The position numbers were made by a program, and so were the translations under genes. Below the pieces are notes generated by a model. It saw nothing but the letters and a program-made list of their open reading frames with translations, ran no database searches and was not told where the DNA came from. Source: Parvularcula sp964556115 (lineage in GTDB: Bacteria > Pseudomonadota > Alphaproteobacteria > Caulobacterales > Parvularculaceae). From it: a stretch of 24,600 bases of DNA. Positions 1 through 7,747 of this stretch are shown one piece after another. Every line of letters begins with the position of its first letter. The first letter of the stretch is position 1. The stretch spans positions 1-24,600 of the forward strand of contig CAZKVC010000023.1 of NCBI GenBank assembly GCA_964556115.1, given 5' to 3'.

Positions 1-440
1 AGGAAAGCGATCCATGCCATCCTGGCGAGCGTCGGGGGGAGGCGGGTCAAGGCCCGCTTCACCTCGGACGCAAGCTCTACGAGGTCGATGGATCGGGCGC
101 CTCGTACACAGTCTGTATCAGGACGCCCTACCGAAACGACTATGGGCGATTGAGGGAGAGCACGCAGAACATCGAGGTGACGGCTGACCGGCCGAAGGGC
201 TATTGCGAGACCCATCAGGCGCCCGTCGAGATAGGGACGGAGGTGAAGATCAACTCCGGCGCCATGCACCTGGTCTTCATCGGCAAGGTCACCGGGATCG
301 ACGAAGACGAATGGGTGGCCCTAAGCGGCCGCGATGGTGACACCGAGACAATCAAGCGTTCGGAGTTCGCCCCTTACCGCTGCGTCAGCGCAAACGGGTC
401 GCCGATCGGAGCGCATCTCGCCGAACCTGCCACGTCATAG
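1..440 (+). pseudogene. 3' end of an unrecognised gene, probably frameshifted near position 70
   Basis: I do not recognise the protein. The frame ending in TAG at 438-440 is open back to the window edge (codons from position 3), but only the part from about position 72 (KLYEVDGSGASYTVCIRTPY) reads like a real protein. Before that, the frame starting at position 1 reads better (AIHAILASVGGRRVKARF) and runs to about position 72, after which it turns unlikely and stops at 151-153. This suggests a one-base indel at about 64-74. The only start-like codon downstream is a TTG at 150, which lies in mid-domain, so the true start is probably outside the window. The tail (roughly the last 80 residues) is soluble, with no membrane segment. 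A sequencing error could give the same picture. Confidence 0.45.
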
Positions 441-1092
441 GCTCGCAGAGGCGGCAAGAACGCAAGGGGTTAGGACTGAGCGTCCTCAGCAGCCTTCCGG
501 GCATAACTATCGATCTCCAGGTTTCTTTGTTATACGCGGCTATATTTGGATGGAGGCCCCATGGACCCGTTCGACAATCCGTTTGCCCCAGGGGCAGGAA
601 GCTGGCCGCCGGAGTGGGCAGGACTTTGTCGCCTTCGATCCAGACATCATCCAGAATGTTCGTCCGGGCGCGAGCCGGAAGCTCGTCTGGCAAGGGGCGC
701 CGGAGTTCATGATCGAGGGGCTGTAGAGCCCTCCAATCACTAAGGGTGTTTCACATCGAGCTTTGTCGGCATGCCTCGCATAACGTCCGAGACGTGGTTG
801 CGTGCTTCCATAGGCGGTATGCCCATGAGAACTGTCGTTCAAACCAGGAGCGCAAACGCCAAAGAGAAACGGGCCGGTCGGTAGCCTTGGCTGAGGAACC
901 GGCAGCACCCTCTTCGGTATCGCCTCCTCCTGACACGAACCCCTCAGTTGCCGATCGTGGAGAGGCCTTCACATGCCATCCCCACATCGTGCACAGAAAC
1001 GTTGCCGACAAGAACGGTCGATTTCAGGCCACGATTGCCGGGATGAATCTCGCTCTTGGTAGCGGTTACGGCATTACGGAAACGAGCGGACG
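441..1092. other. 652-base gap with one gene remnant and no intact gene
   Basis: Between the gene end at 440 and the kinase start at 1093 I see only the ATPase-like remnant described at 561-690. Other open stretches, such as 746-1096, have arginine/histidine-rich, low-complexity translations and no convincing ribosome site. I take them as chance frames. No hairpin followed by a T-run and no clear -35/-10 pair stood out, so where the kinase promoter lies is unknown. Confidence 0.5.
561..690 (+). pseudogene. Remnant of the N-terminus of a probable ATPase gene
   Basis: An ATG at 561 is preceded by a clear ribosome site, GGAGG at 552-556, with 4-base spacing. The first residues, MDPFDNPFAPGAGSWPPE, resemble the start of AAA-type ATP-binding proteins that begin NPFxPGxGxxPPxLAGRD just ahead of their P-loop. 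From about 622 the likeness continues in the next frame (DFVAFDPDIIQN, then SRKLVWQG), which in such proteins runs into the Walker A loop. Here no GKT follows and the frame ends at TAG 724-726. I infer a small indel at about 621-624 followed by loss of the rest of the gene. The family match is from memory of its N-terminal pattern. Confidence 0.35.
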
Positions 1093-2562
1093 ATGAGGCA
1101 GGACGTGGACAAGGCGAGCAAGATCGACATGGGGGCCCTGTTCGACAACGCGCCCACGGCGCAGATGGTGTTCGAGCCCGATCTCACCGTTGTTGCTGCG
1201 AACCGCCTCTACTGCCAGATGCTCGGCATCAAACGAGAAGACCTGGTCGGCAAGCGTGTCTTCGAAGCTTTCCCGGCAAACCCCGACGATCCCGACGCGG
1301 ATGCCGAGGCCGAGCTGCAAGCCTCCGCCGACACGGTGGTGGCGACGGGCGAGCCGCATGAAATGCCGGTCCGCCAACACGACGTCATGGACCCGGACGG
1401 CCGTTACGCGGTACGGTACTGGCGTGTGGTGAACTCCCCGGTTTTTGGAGATGACGAACAGCCCGACCGCGTCACCCACATCATCCATACGGCGGAGGAC
1501 ATCACCCGGATCATCCTGGGCGACCAACTCCAGGAGGCGAAGCGCCGGGCGTCCATGCGGGGCGCCGACCTTGCCTATTTCGAGTGCCGTCCCGAAGCAG
1601 GGACGGTGTTACGATCGCTGCAGCTGGACGCCATATTCGGCATCCCGCCGGACGAGCCCAGCGACGCGCTCGAGCTCTTCCTGAACCGTATTCACCCGGA
1701 TGATTTTCCGAGCGTGGAAGCCGCCGTGGAGCGCGTGCTCCGCACGGTCGGCGCGCATCTGCAGCAGGACTATCGCATCGTCCTGCCAGACGGGACGATC
1801 CGGTGGCTGACGACCCAGGGGGAATCGATCCGGGCGCCCGAAACGCAAGGGGTCCTGATCGTGGGCGTGACGCTGGACGTCACCCACATCAGGCAGAAAG
1901 AAGACCGTCTGCGCGCGGCTCTCGAGGACCGCGACCTGCTGATCGGCGAGGTCAACCACCGCGTGAAGAACTCCTTGCAACTGGTCGGCAGCATCCTCTC
2001 GCTCGAGGCTGGCTCAGCCAGAACAGAAGAGGCGAAGGAGAAGCTCGCCGCCGCGCGTGACCGGATCGATGCCGTGGCTGCGATCCACGCTGCACTCTAC
2101 CGGGGCGAGGATGTCAGGCATGTGGCCTTCGGTGACTACCTCGAACGTCTCTGCGACCACCTCGCCACCTCGCTTGGCGCCGATCAGCGAAACATTGCGA
2201 TCGAGGTCGATGCCGACCCGGCCTTCATCGAGACGAACAAGGCCATCACGCTCTCCATCGTCGTCAACGAGCTGGTCGCCAACGCGTTCAAACATGCCTT
2301 CGCGGATGATGCGGGCGGGACGGTCTCGGTGCGTCTGCGTCGTGAAGATCCCGCGACCGCGACGCTGACGGTCGTTGATGACGGAACGGGGAGCGGTCGG
2401 CCGCCGTTGGAGGCTCAATCATGTCCTTCCGGCCTCGGGACGCGGTTGATCGCGGGCTCGGTCCGTCAGCTGGAAGGATCAATGAGCACGGAAGGTGGCG
2501 CTGGTGGCTGGAGTACGACAATCACCTTCCCCCTTGCAGAACGCCCGGCGCCAACAAACTAG
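1093..2562 (+). CDS. Cytosolic PAS-PAS sensor histidine kinase, HisKA_2 type
   Basis: A 489-residue sensor kinase that would autophosphorylate on histidine and pass the phosphate to a receiver domain, most likely the one encoded next door. There is no membrane segment or signal peptide, so the input is cytosolic. Visible layout: a PAS domain at about 15-140; a second, PAS_3-like domain at about 160-268, with the HPDD and YRIVLPDGTIRWL patterns; and a HisKA_2 dimerisation helix with the phosphorylated His289 in EVNHRVKNSLQLV. The ATPase domain has the N box VNELVANAFKHAF (Asn392), VVDDGTG (429-433) and GLGTRLI (447-453). The ligand or cofactor sensed cannot be told; I see no obvious LOV-type cysteine motif. 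The ribosome site before ATG 1093 is weak; ATG 1129 is an alternative start. It ends in TAG one base before the response regulator. HWE kinases are the nearest alternative family, but the boxes fit HisKA_2 better. Confidence 0.9.
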   Translation: MRQDVDKASKIDMGALFDNAPTAQMVFEPDLTVVAANRLYCQMLGIKREDLVGKRVFEAFPANPDDPDADAEAELQASADTVVATGEPHEMPVRQHDVMDPDGRYAVRYWRVVNSPVFGDDEQPDRVTHIIHTAEDITRIILGDQLQEAKRRASMRGADLAYFECRPEAGTVLRSLQLDAIFGIPPDEPSDALELFLNRIHPDDFPSVEAAVERVLRTVGAHLQQDYRIVLPDGTIRWLTTQGESIRAPETQGVLIVGVTLDVTHIRQKEDRLRAALEDRDLLIGEVNHRVKNSLQLVGSILSLEAGSARTEEAKEKLAAARDRIDAVAAIHAALYRGEDVRHVAFGDYLERLCDHLATSLGADQRNIAIEVDADPAFIETNKAITLSIVVNELVANAFKHAFADDAGGTVSVRLRREDPATATLTVVDDGTGSGRPPLEAQSCPSGLGTRLIAGSVRQLEGSMSTEGGAGGWSTTITFPLAERPAPTN

Positions 2563-2563
2563 C

Positions 2564-2935
2564 ATGCGGGTTCTGATCGTTGAGGACGAGATCCTGATCG
2601 CCCTGGATCTGGAGATGCGCATCGAGGAGCTCGGCCACGAGGTCGTCGGCCAAGCGGTCTCGGAACGGGAAGCCGTGGAGGTGGCTCGCAAGACGTTGCC
2701 GGACCTCGTTCTCATGGATCTTCGTCTCGTCGGACCGTCGAGCGGCAAGGAGGCAGCGCTCGCCATTCGGCGGGAACTGGACATCCCGTCGATCATCCTG
2801 AGCGGCAACGTTCACGAGATCACGGACGCCGAGGCTGCGGTGATGCGGCCTTTCGCCAAGCTGTCCAAGCCCCTGGTGGGACAACAGCTCGAAGAAGTCG
2901 TAAGAGCATTCGAGGCAGCGCGGACGGAGAGATGA
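2564..2935 (+). CDS. Single-domain response regulator (receiver only)
   Basis: A 123-residue CheY-like receiver with no output domain. The acidic pocket is E7-D8-E9 in VLIVEDE, the phospho-acceptor is Asp52 in LVLMDLRL, the switch Ser is Ser80 in IILSGN, and the conserved Lys is Lys102 in KLSKPL. I place the start at ATG 2564 because homology begins there and the frame further up lies inside the kinase gene. It is one base after the kinase TAG (TAGCATG) and has no ribosome site of its own, so translation is probably coupled to the kinase. With no DNA-binding part, it should act by binding a partner protein, as a phosphate shuttle, or as a phosphate sink. It lacks the PFxFATGY motif of SdrG-type regulators of the general stress response. 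Confidence 0.9.
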   Translation: MRVLIVEDEILIALDLEMRIEELGHEVVGQAVSEREAVEVARKTLPDLVLMDLRLVGPSSGKEAALAIRRELDIPSIILSGNVHEITDAEAAVMRPFAKLSKPLVGQQLEEVVRAFEAARTER

Positions 2936-3218
2936 GTGAGATCACCCTTTTCGGCCCGCAGCTTTTGCCGCAAGGGTAAGAAGGCGCAGAACCGGACATA
3001 GGCGGTCGGTGCGATCTAGGCGCGTTCGGTTGGTTCTGCATCAGTTTCTGGATGTGGCTTCTACCGGGGGAAGCGCCGGGCAGATCGGCGCACGTCGGTG
3101 TCGCTTCATGAAGCCCACGCCTCTGTGGTGAACCGCCGGAATGATTGAATGACTTTGCAAATCTGAAAAGCCGCCGACAAATCTGGACCTGGCGATCAGT
3201 TCCTAGGGCAGGGTATCA
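2936..3218. other. Intergenic gap of about 280 bases
   Basis: No gene is visible between the response regulator and the damaged lipoprotein gene. Two weak structures can be seen. One is an imperfect hairpin at 2945-2976 (CCCTT..CGGC paired with GCCG..AAGGG) without a T-run, which could be a poor terminator for the kinase operon. The other is a perfect 8-base inverted repeat, GCAGAACC at 2986-2993 and GGTTCTGC at 3032-3039. The stretch looks less GC-rich than the genes to the right. Confidence 0.4.
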
Positions 3219-5327
3219 ATCCGTTCGAAGAGTAGGTTGATGATTATTGCGCCCGTCTTGGCTGCGCTCGTACTTGTCGGCTGCGGAGGCGGAGGCGGCG
3301 GCAGTAGCTCACCGCCTACGCCTCCGATTGGATCATCTCCGCCGCCGCCTCCACCTCCCGTGCCTCCGCAGGGAACGACCATCTCGGTTTGCGCTCCCGA
3401 GGATATGTCTCTCGCTGAGAACGATTTCTTCGACGCCGTCTTCACCGTCACCACGGACGGCACAGCGGTCCCGGAGATCTTGCTGACTTCTGTTGACGCC
3501 GCACTGTTCGATTTCGTCGAGACCGAGGCGCGGTCGGGTTTTGCCTCCTATAGACTAACGCCAAAAACCGCATTTGACTTCGAGAATCCAACCGATCAGA
3601 ACGCGGATAGCCGCTATGAAGTCAGCTACAGCGCTGCGGGTGCGGTGACGCTGGAAGGCACGTTCGATCTGACGGTAACGAATGTGCCCAGCGATGGGGT
3701 GGTCGTCTTTCGTCACGAACTAGACGGCCTCGAGAGGCTGGAAGACGTCGCAGTCCTCGGTGAAGATCGACTTCTCGGTCTGAGTATTTACAAGAGAGGC
3801 ACGAGCAACACGAGGCTTTAGGGAAGCATTGTCGATTACGGCTCGCTTTCTTCGGAAAAGGACCGCTGGCTGCTTTTAGGTGGCCCGCGGACAGCGGTGA
3901 GGCCGGTGATCAATTCCTTGCCTGGACCTTGGGTGACAGATCCAGACCCATCGACGGCAGTCCTGGCGGCTGCAGCAACGACGATGCGCCTAAGAAACTC
4001 ACGCGGGAGCATCGAACCTTTCATGCTGATGGGGTTCTACGCCCGACCACCAGGTGCCGATCCCGACATTCGTCGCCCGGCCATGGCTGGCATTCCGGCG
4101 TCGATTGCCACCGGTACAACCGGCACGATTGATCTCGATCGGTCTTTTGCCGAAACAGGGGTCTACTCCACAGACCGCAGCTTCCCAGCTTCGCCTTTTT
4201 GGAATGCCGATCCTCTCATTACCGATGCGAACGGCGACGGTATCGACGACCCTTTCTCGCGGACCCTTATCGACTCCGAGACTGGCCGACAAAACGTAAC
4301 TTTTATCGATGGTCGGGCGTTCCACCCTGCCCAGGACAGCTTCTTCGCGGCCGACGATGTCGACACTGCGCATAAGCGCACCGTGACGATCAGCAGTGCA
4401 CACCCGAATTACGAGGCTGACGTTACGATGAATACGGATATTGATGGCTGCGGCGGCAGTGATCTGGTGTTCGGGACCCTCTTCCCCAACGGACCGGACG
4501 CCGATCATGGCTTCGGCGTCTTAATGGGTGAAAGCCTGTTTCCCTCCGATGGTGGAGCTCTCGTGTTCGAGGACCTCCCGCCGGAAGAACGGGCGTTGTT
4601 ACGAATTACCGGACTTGGTTCAGTCTCTCAAAATGACTCCGTACTCCTCGGACATCTGCCGCTTCTCGATATCGCAGGCGTGGTAGACTAAGACCGTGAT
4701 GGTCTGGGTGATGTGGTCTTCGGGTTCATCGCTAATGACGCCCTTCAGGGGGCTGACGACTACGTCTACATCGTTCCAGGTGCCGCTTTGCTGAACGCAC
4801 CTGATCGAGTGCTCCGAACGACGATCGAAGACCTGCCGGGCTGGCGCATTGCCAAGACACGCCCTGTGCCAGCTGACCCAGGATTACCGCAGGGGGACGA
4901 AAGGGTCTACAAGATCAGCGTTATCGAAGATCTGACGGGCGACGGAAGACGCGATCTCGTCCTCTCGATGCATCCTGGTCTCGTCATCGCGGCGAGCGAA
5001 GCGATGCCGACCATGCCCAGCGAGATTGATCTCCGCACGCTTCCTCTCGGCAGCTACGCGACCGTCTCAACCAGTGCGGGGGGGTTCGCTTTCGACGCCT
5101 CTGAGGCATTCACCCTCCCCTTGGGAGACGGTCGGTCAAACCTGCTGGTGACGGTGGGGGGCCTGCCGTCGGGGGCCGCTGACGAAGGGTCGGTCCGAAC
5201 GGGCGCGATGATTATACCGCATGCCCGTTGGTCGGCAGCTCTCGATCAGAATGGCAACATCGATTCGGACAACCTCGCTCTGCCCCCTTGTGCCGCGGGA
5301 TCAGACGGGCGCCTCTCCTGCGAATAG
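3219..5327 (+). pseudogene. FG-GAP-type outer-membrane lipoprotein gene with lost start and two in-frame stops
   Basis: One reading frame runs from a lipoprotein signal to TAG 5325-5327, cut in frame by TAG 3819-3821 and TAA 4689-4691. The translation continues sensibly across both. After the first comes GSIVDYGSLSSEKDRWLLLG. The second lies inside a calcium-loop-like motif, D-stop-DRDGLGDVVFG, where FG-GAP proteins have DxDxDGxxD. Other repeat-like sites are DANGDGIDD at about 4226-4252, DGCGGSDLVFG at about 4443-4475 and DLTGDGRRDLVLS. The first ATG (3240) gives a signal peptide without positive charges (MIIAPVLAALVLVGC, lipobox LVGC, Cys15), followed by Gly- and Pro-rich linkers. Seven codons further up an ATC (3219-3221) sits behind a GGGCAGGG ribosome-like site and would supply the missing RSKSR charges, so an ATG to ATC loss is likely. 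Between about 3880 and 4030 another frame reads better, hinting at two compensating indels. Intact, it would be a surface lipoprotein of about 700 residues. Substrate unknown. Confidence 0.75.
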
Positions 5328-5673
5328 TAAGTCAGAGTTTGAGAGCTGAACTCGAAAAGCAGCGCATCTGCCCCGTGCGATTCTCGATTCTTCTTACTTT
5401 CGTTCCAAGAAATATAAAGAGACCCGTCTTCTTTGAACAGTAAGCGACGGTGAGCAAATAACAGTTGCTTCGAAGGAGAAGGACGAAAGGCGCGAAGCTC
5501 TACAAACAAGCCATTCTTTCACTCAGAGTGGCTGCGTTCAAAGGGGTCGGGTCAGCAGGCCTTCGACCCCGTGGCGCTGCCACGCCTGATGTGATGCGAC
5601 ACCCCCCAGCTCCGATGAGCCTCTGGTCTGGTAGTGAGCGGACCAAGGATGTTCCGGGGGATCATCCGACTGC
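5328..5673. other. Intergenic gap of 346 bases without a recognisable gene
   Basis: This starts with a relatively AT-rich part (5328-5540) and ends in a GC-rich part with a perfect small hairpin, CGTGGC-GCT-GCCACG at 5570-5584. No open frame here has a convincing translation. The segment from 5560 to about 5740 could be the edge of a rearrangement or a mobile-element scar, since it abuts a truncated RHS gene, but I recognise no terminal repeats or transposase motif. Confidence 0.4.
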
Positions 5674-6192
5674 GTGAACGGCTCAGGCACTTCCAACCAG
5701 CGCTTCATGACGGCTGACGGTTCAGCGGATGAGGGACGATCTAAAGGATCGGCCCCGCTGGACGGTTCGATCATCCTCCTCACCGACAGCCAGGGCGATG
5801 TGGTCGCCCAGAACCGCTACGATGCCGACGGCAACCCCCATAGCGGCCATATCGGCCGGTTCGGCTTCACCGGGCAGACCAGGATCTCAGGCACCAGTCT
5901 GTGGCACGACTAGGCCAGGGCCTACGACCCCCGCCTCGGACGCTTCCTGCAGACCGACCCCATCGGCTATGGGGATGGCCTCAACATCTACGCCTATGTC
6001 GGCGGGGATCCCGTGGATATGGTGGATCCGAACAGCTCGTGTGGAGCGTTATCCGGGTCATCAGTGGCGGCGCGAACCCTTGGGACCTGGCCGGCCCGTC
6101 CTATTTGCGACAATATCAATTGTCGCTCAAGTCAGTCGGTCCCGGCTTCCTTCAAGCATGCTATCCGCGCTCCCGGGTCTTCAGGAAGCTGA
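5674..6192 (+). pseudogene. Fragment of an RHS-repeat protein core with an in-frame TAG
   Basis: The frame carries the RHS core signature: GSIILLTDSQGDVV, then NRYDADGNP, GRFGFTGQTRI and, after an in-frame TAG at 5911-5913, ARAYDPRLGRFLQTDPIGYG and LNIYAYVGGDPVDMVDPN. In intact RHS proteins the stopped position is usually Lys or Arg (YHYKARAYDP), so a single AAG to TAG change explains it. RHS proteins are very large secreted or surface shells carrying a variable C-terminal toxin. Here the repeats and N-terminus are missing, leaving the core plus about 50 unrecognised residues. About 15 residues (around 5713-5757) look inserted between QRFMTAD and DGSIILL. The frame closes at TGA 6190-6192, overlapping the 3' end of prfC on the other strand. 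No immunity gene is recognisable nearby. Confidence 0.8.
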
Positions 6193-7747
6193 TCTCGGCC
6201 GCGTCCTTCTCGCGTTCGCCCAGGTCCCACATGCTGGGGGCCATGTAGACGGGGCGGCCGTCGCGGTCGTCGGCGATCCTTGCGGGGTAGCGCGCGATGA
6301 ACCGGTCGATGGCCTGCTGATCGTCGCTCGTCAGCCAACGGATCGCGGCGCACGGCGCAGGGTCGAACCCGGCGGTTACGCCATACTCTGCCAGAAGGCG
6401 TGAGATGAGCACGTCGAGCTGCAGGGAGCCGACGACGCCAACGACCGTACCGGTGCCTTGGTGCGGTTCGAACGTCTGGGTGACCCCCTCTTCAGCCAGA
6501 TCGAGAAGAGCGCGGCGAAGCTGCTTTGCCTTCATCGGGTCATCGAGACGGACCTTGCGGAGGATCTCCGGCGCAAAATCGGGGATGCCGGTGAAGCGGG
6601 TTCCGGAGCCTTCGTAGAGCGTGTCGCCGACCCGCAGTGTACCGTGGTTCGGTATGCCGATGATATCGCCGGCCCACGCCTCGTCGGCCAGTTCGCGGTT
6701 GCTCGCAAAGAAGAAGATCGGGTTCTGGATGGCGAGGGGCTTGCCGCTTCCGCTCGCGGTCAGCTTCATGCCGCGCCTGAAGCGTCCCGAGCAGAGCCGC
6801 GTGAAGGCGATCCGGTCACGGTGGTTCGGGTCCATGTTCGCCTGAACCTTGAAGACGAAGCCGGTGACCCGTTCCTCGTCCGGGCCGACCGCGGCAGGCT
6901 CGGCGGGCTGGGCGCGCGGCGGCGGCGCCATCCGGGTGAGAAGGTCGAGGAGCTCCGTCACCCCGAAATCCTTCAGTGCACTCCCGAAGACGACGGGCGA
7001 GAGGTGGCCGTCGCGGTAGGACTGTCCGTCCACGTCTGGGTAGGCCGCCTCCGCAAGCGCCACCTCGTCCCGGCTGCTCTCCAGGACGGCTTCATCGACC
7101 AGCCCGCCCAGTTCCGGGTCGTCGATCCCGGAGAAGGCCCGGCCTGCACCCGCGACGGAGCTTTCGCCCTCGGGCTGGACCAGCCTGTTGTTGATGAGGT
7201 CCCAGGTCCCTTCGAACCGCGTCCCCATCCCCAGGGGCCAGGTGACCGGGGAAAGATCGAGGGCCAGTGTCTCGCCGACCTCGTCGAGGAGGCCGAACGG
7301 ATCCTTGCCCTCACGGTCGATCTTGTTGATGAAGGTGATGATCGGCACATCCCTCAGCCTGCAGACTTCGAGAAGCTTCAGGGTCTGCGGCTCGATGCCC
7401 TTCGCCGCGTCGATGACCATGACGGCGCTGTCGACGGCAGTCAGTGTGCGGTAGGTGTCTTCCGAGAAATCCTCGTGCCCCGGGGTGTCGAGGAGGTTGA
7501 AGGTCAACCCCCGGTGCTCGAAGGTCATCACCGAGCTCGTGATCGAGATCCCGCGCTTCTGCTCGATCTCCATCCAGTCCGATCGGGTCCTGCGGCGCTC
7601 ACCCCGGGCCCTGACCTCTCCGGCCATCCGGATGGCCCCGCCTGCCGCAAGAAGCCGCTCCGTAAGCGTCGTCTTGCCCGCGTCGGGGTGCGCGATGATG
7701 GCGAAGGTCCGCCGCGCCTGCCAGTTGCCTGGGTTCGTTCCGGTCAT
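6161..7747 (-). CDS. prfC: Peptide chain release factor 3 (RF3)
   Basis: A translational GTPase that removes RF1/RF2 from the ribosome after termination; cytosolic. It has 528 residues, matching the usual length of about 529. The GTPase motifs are all present: P-loop AHPDAGKT (19-26), switch I region RGISITSS (65-72), DTPGHEDF (87-94) and NKID (141-144). The C-terminal RF3 domain ends in MWDLGEREKDAAEISFLKTR. The start ATG at 7747 overlaps the TGA of the upstream spermidine-synthase-like gene (ATGA, 4 bases), so the two are very likely co-transcribed and translationally coupled. The gene ends in TAG, and its last 32 bases overlap the tail of the RHS remnant on the opposite strand. It marks the left edge of the intact, conserved part of the window. 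Confidence 0.96.
   Translation of the reverse strand: MTGTNPGNWQARRTFAIIAHPDAGKTTLTERLLAAGGAIRMAGEVRARGERRRTRSDWMEIEQKRGISITSSVMTFEHRGLTFNLLDTPGHEDFSEDTYRTLTAVDSAVMVIDAAKGIEPQTLKLLEVCRLRDVPIITFINKIDREGKDPFGLLDEVGETLALDLSPVTWPLGMGTRFEGTWDLINNRLVQPEGESSVAGAGRAFSGIDDPELGGLVDEAVLESSRDEVALAEAAYPDVDGQSYRDGHLSPVVFGSALKDFGVTELLDLLTRMAPPPRAQPAEPAAVGPDEERVTGFVFKVQANMDPNHRDRIAFTRLCSGRFRRGMKLTASGSGKPLAIQNPIFFFASNRELADEAWAGDIIGIPNHGTLRVGDTLYEGSGTRFTGIPDFAPEILRKVRLDDPMKAKQLRRALLDLAEEGVTQTFEPHQGTGTVVGVVGSLQLDVLISRLLAEYGVTAGFDPAPCAAIRWLTSDDQQAIDRFIARYPARIADDRDGRPVYMAPSMWDLGEREKDAAEISFLKTRERG

Noticed and set aside
895..920. GGAAC at 895-899 as an EcfG-type general stress promoter for the kinase
   Set aside because: The expected CGTT element 16-17 bases downstream is absent (GGTA is found instead).
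746..1096. Small plus-strand frame before the kinase
   Set aside because: The translation is unstructured, no ribosome site precedes it, and it overlaps the kinase start by a few bases. No recognisable domain.
5538..5783. 81-residue minus-strand frame as a transposase remnant
   Set aside because: It has no transposase motif or flanking terminal repeats and overlaps the start of the RHS remnant.
3219..5913. Genome-wide reassignment of TAG or TAA to explain the in-frame stops
   Set aside because: TAG is the normal end of the kinase, prfC, racemase-like, egtB and mmsB genes, and TAA ends the exporter, antiporter and isobutyryl-CoA dehydrogenase genes. Local decay is the simpler explanation.
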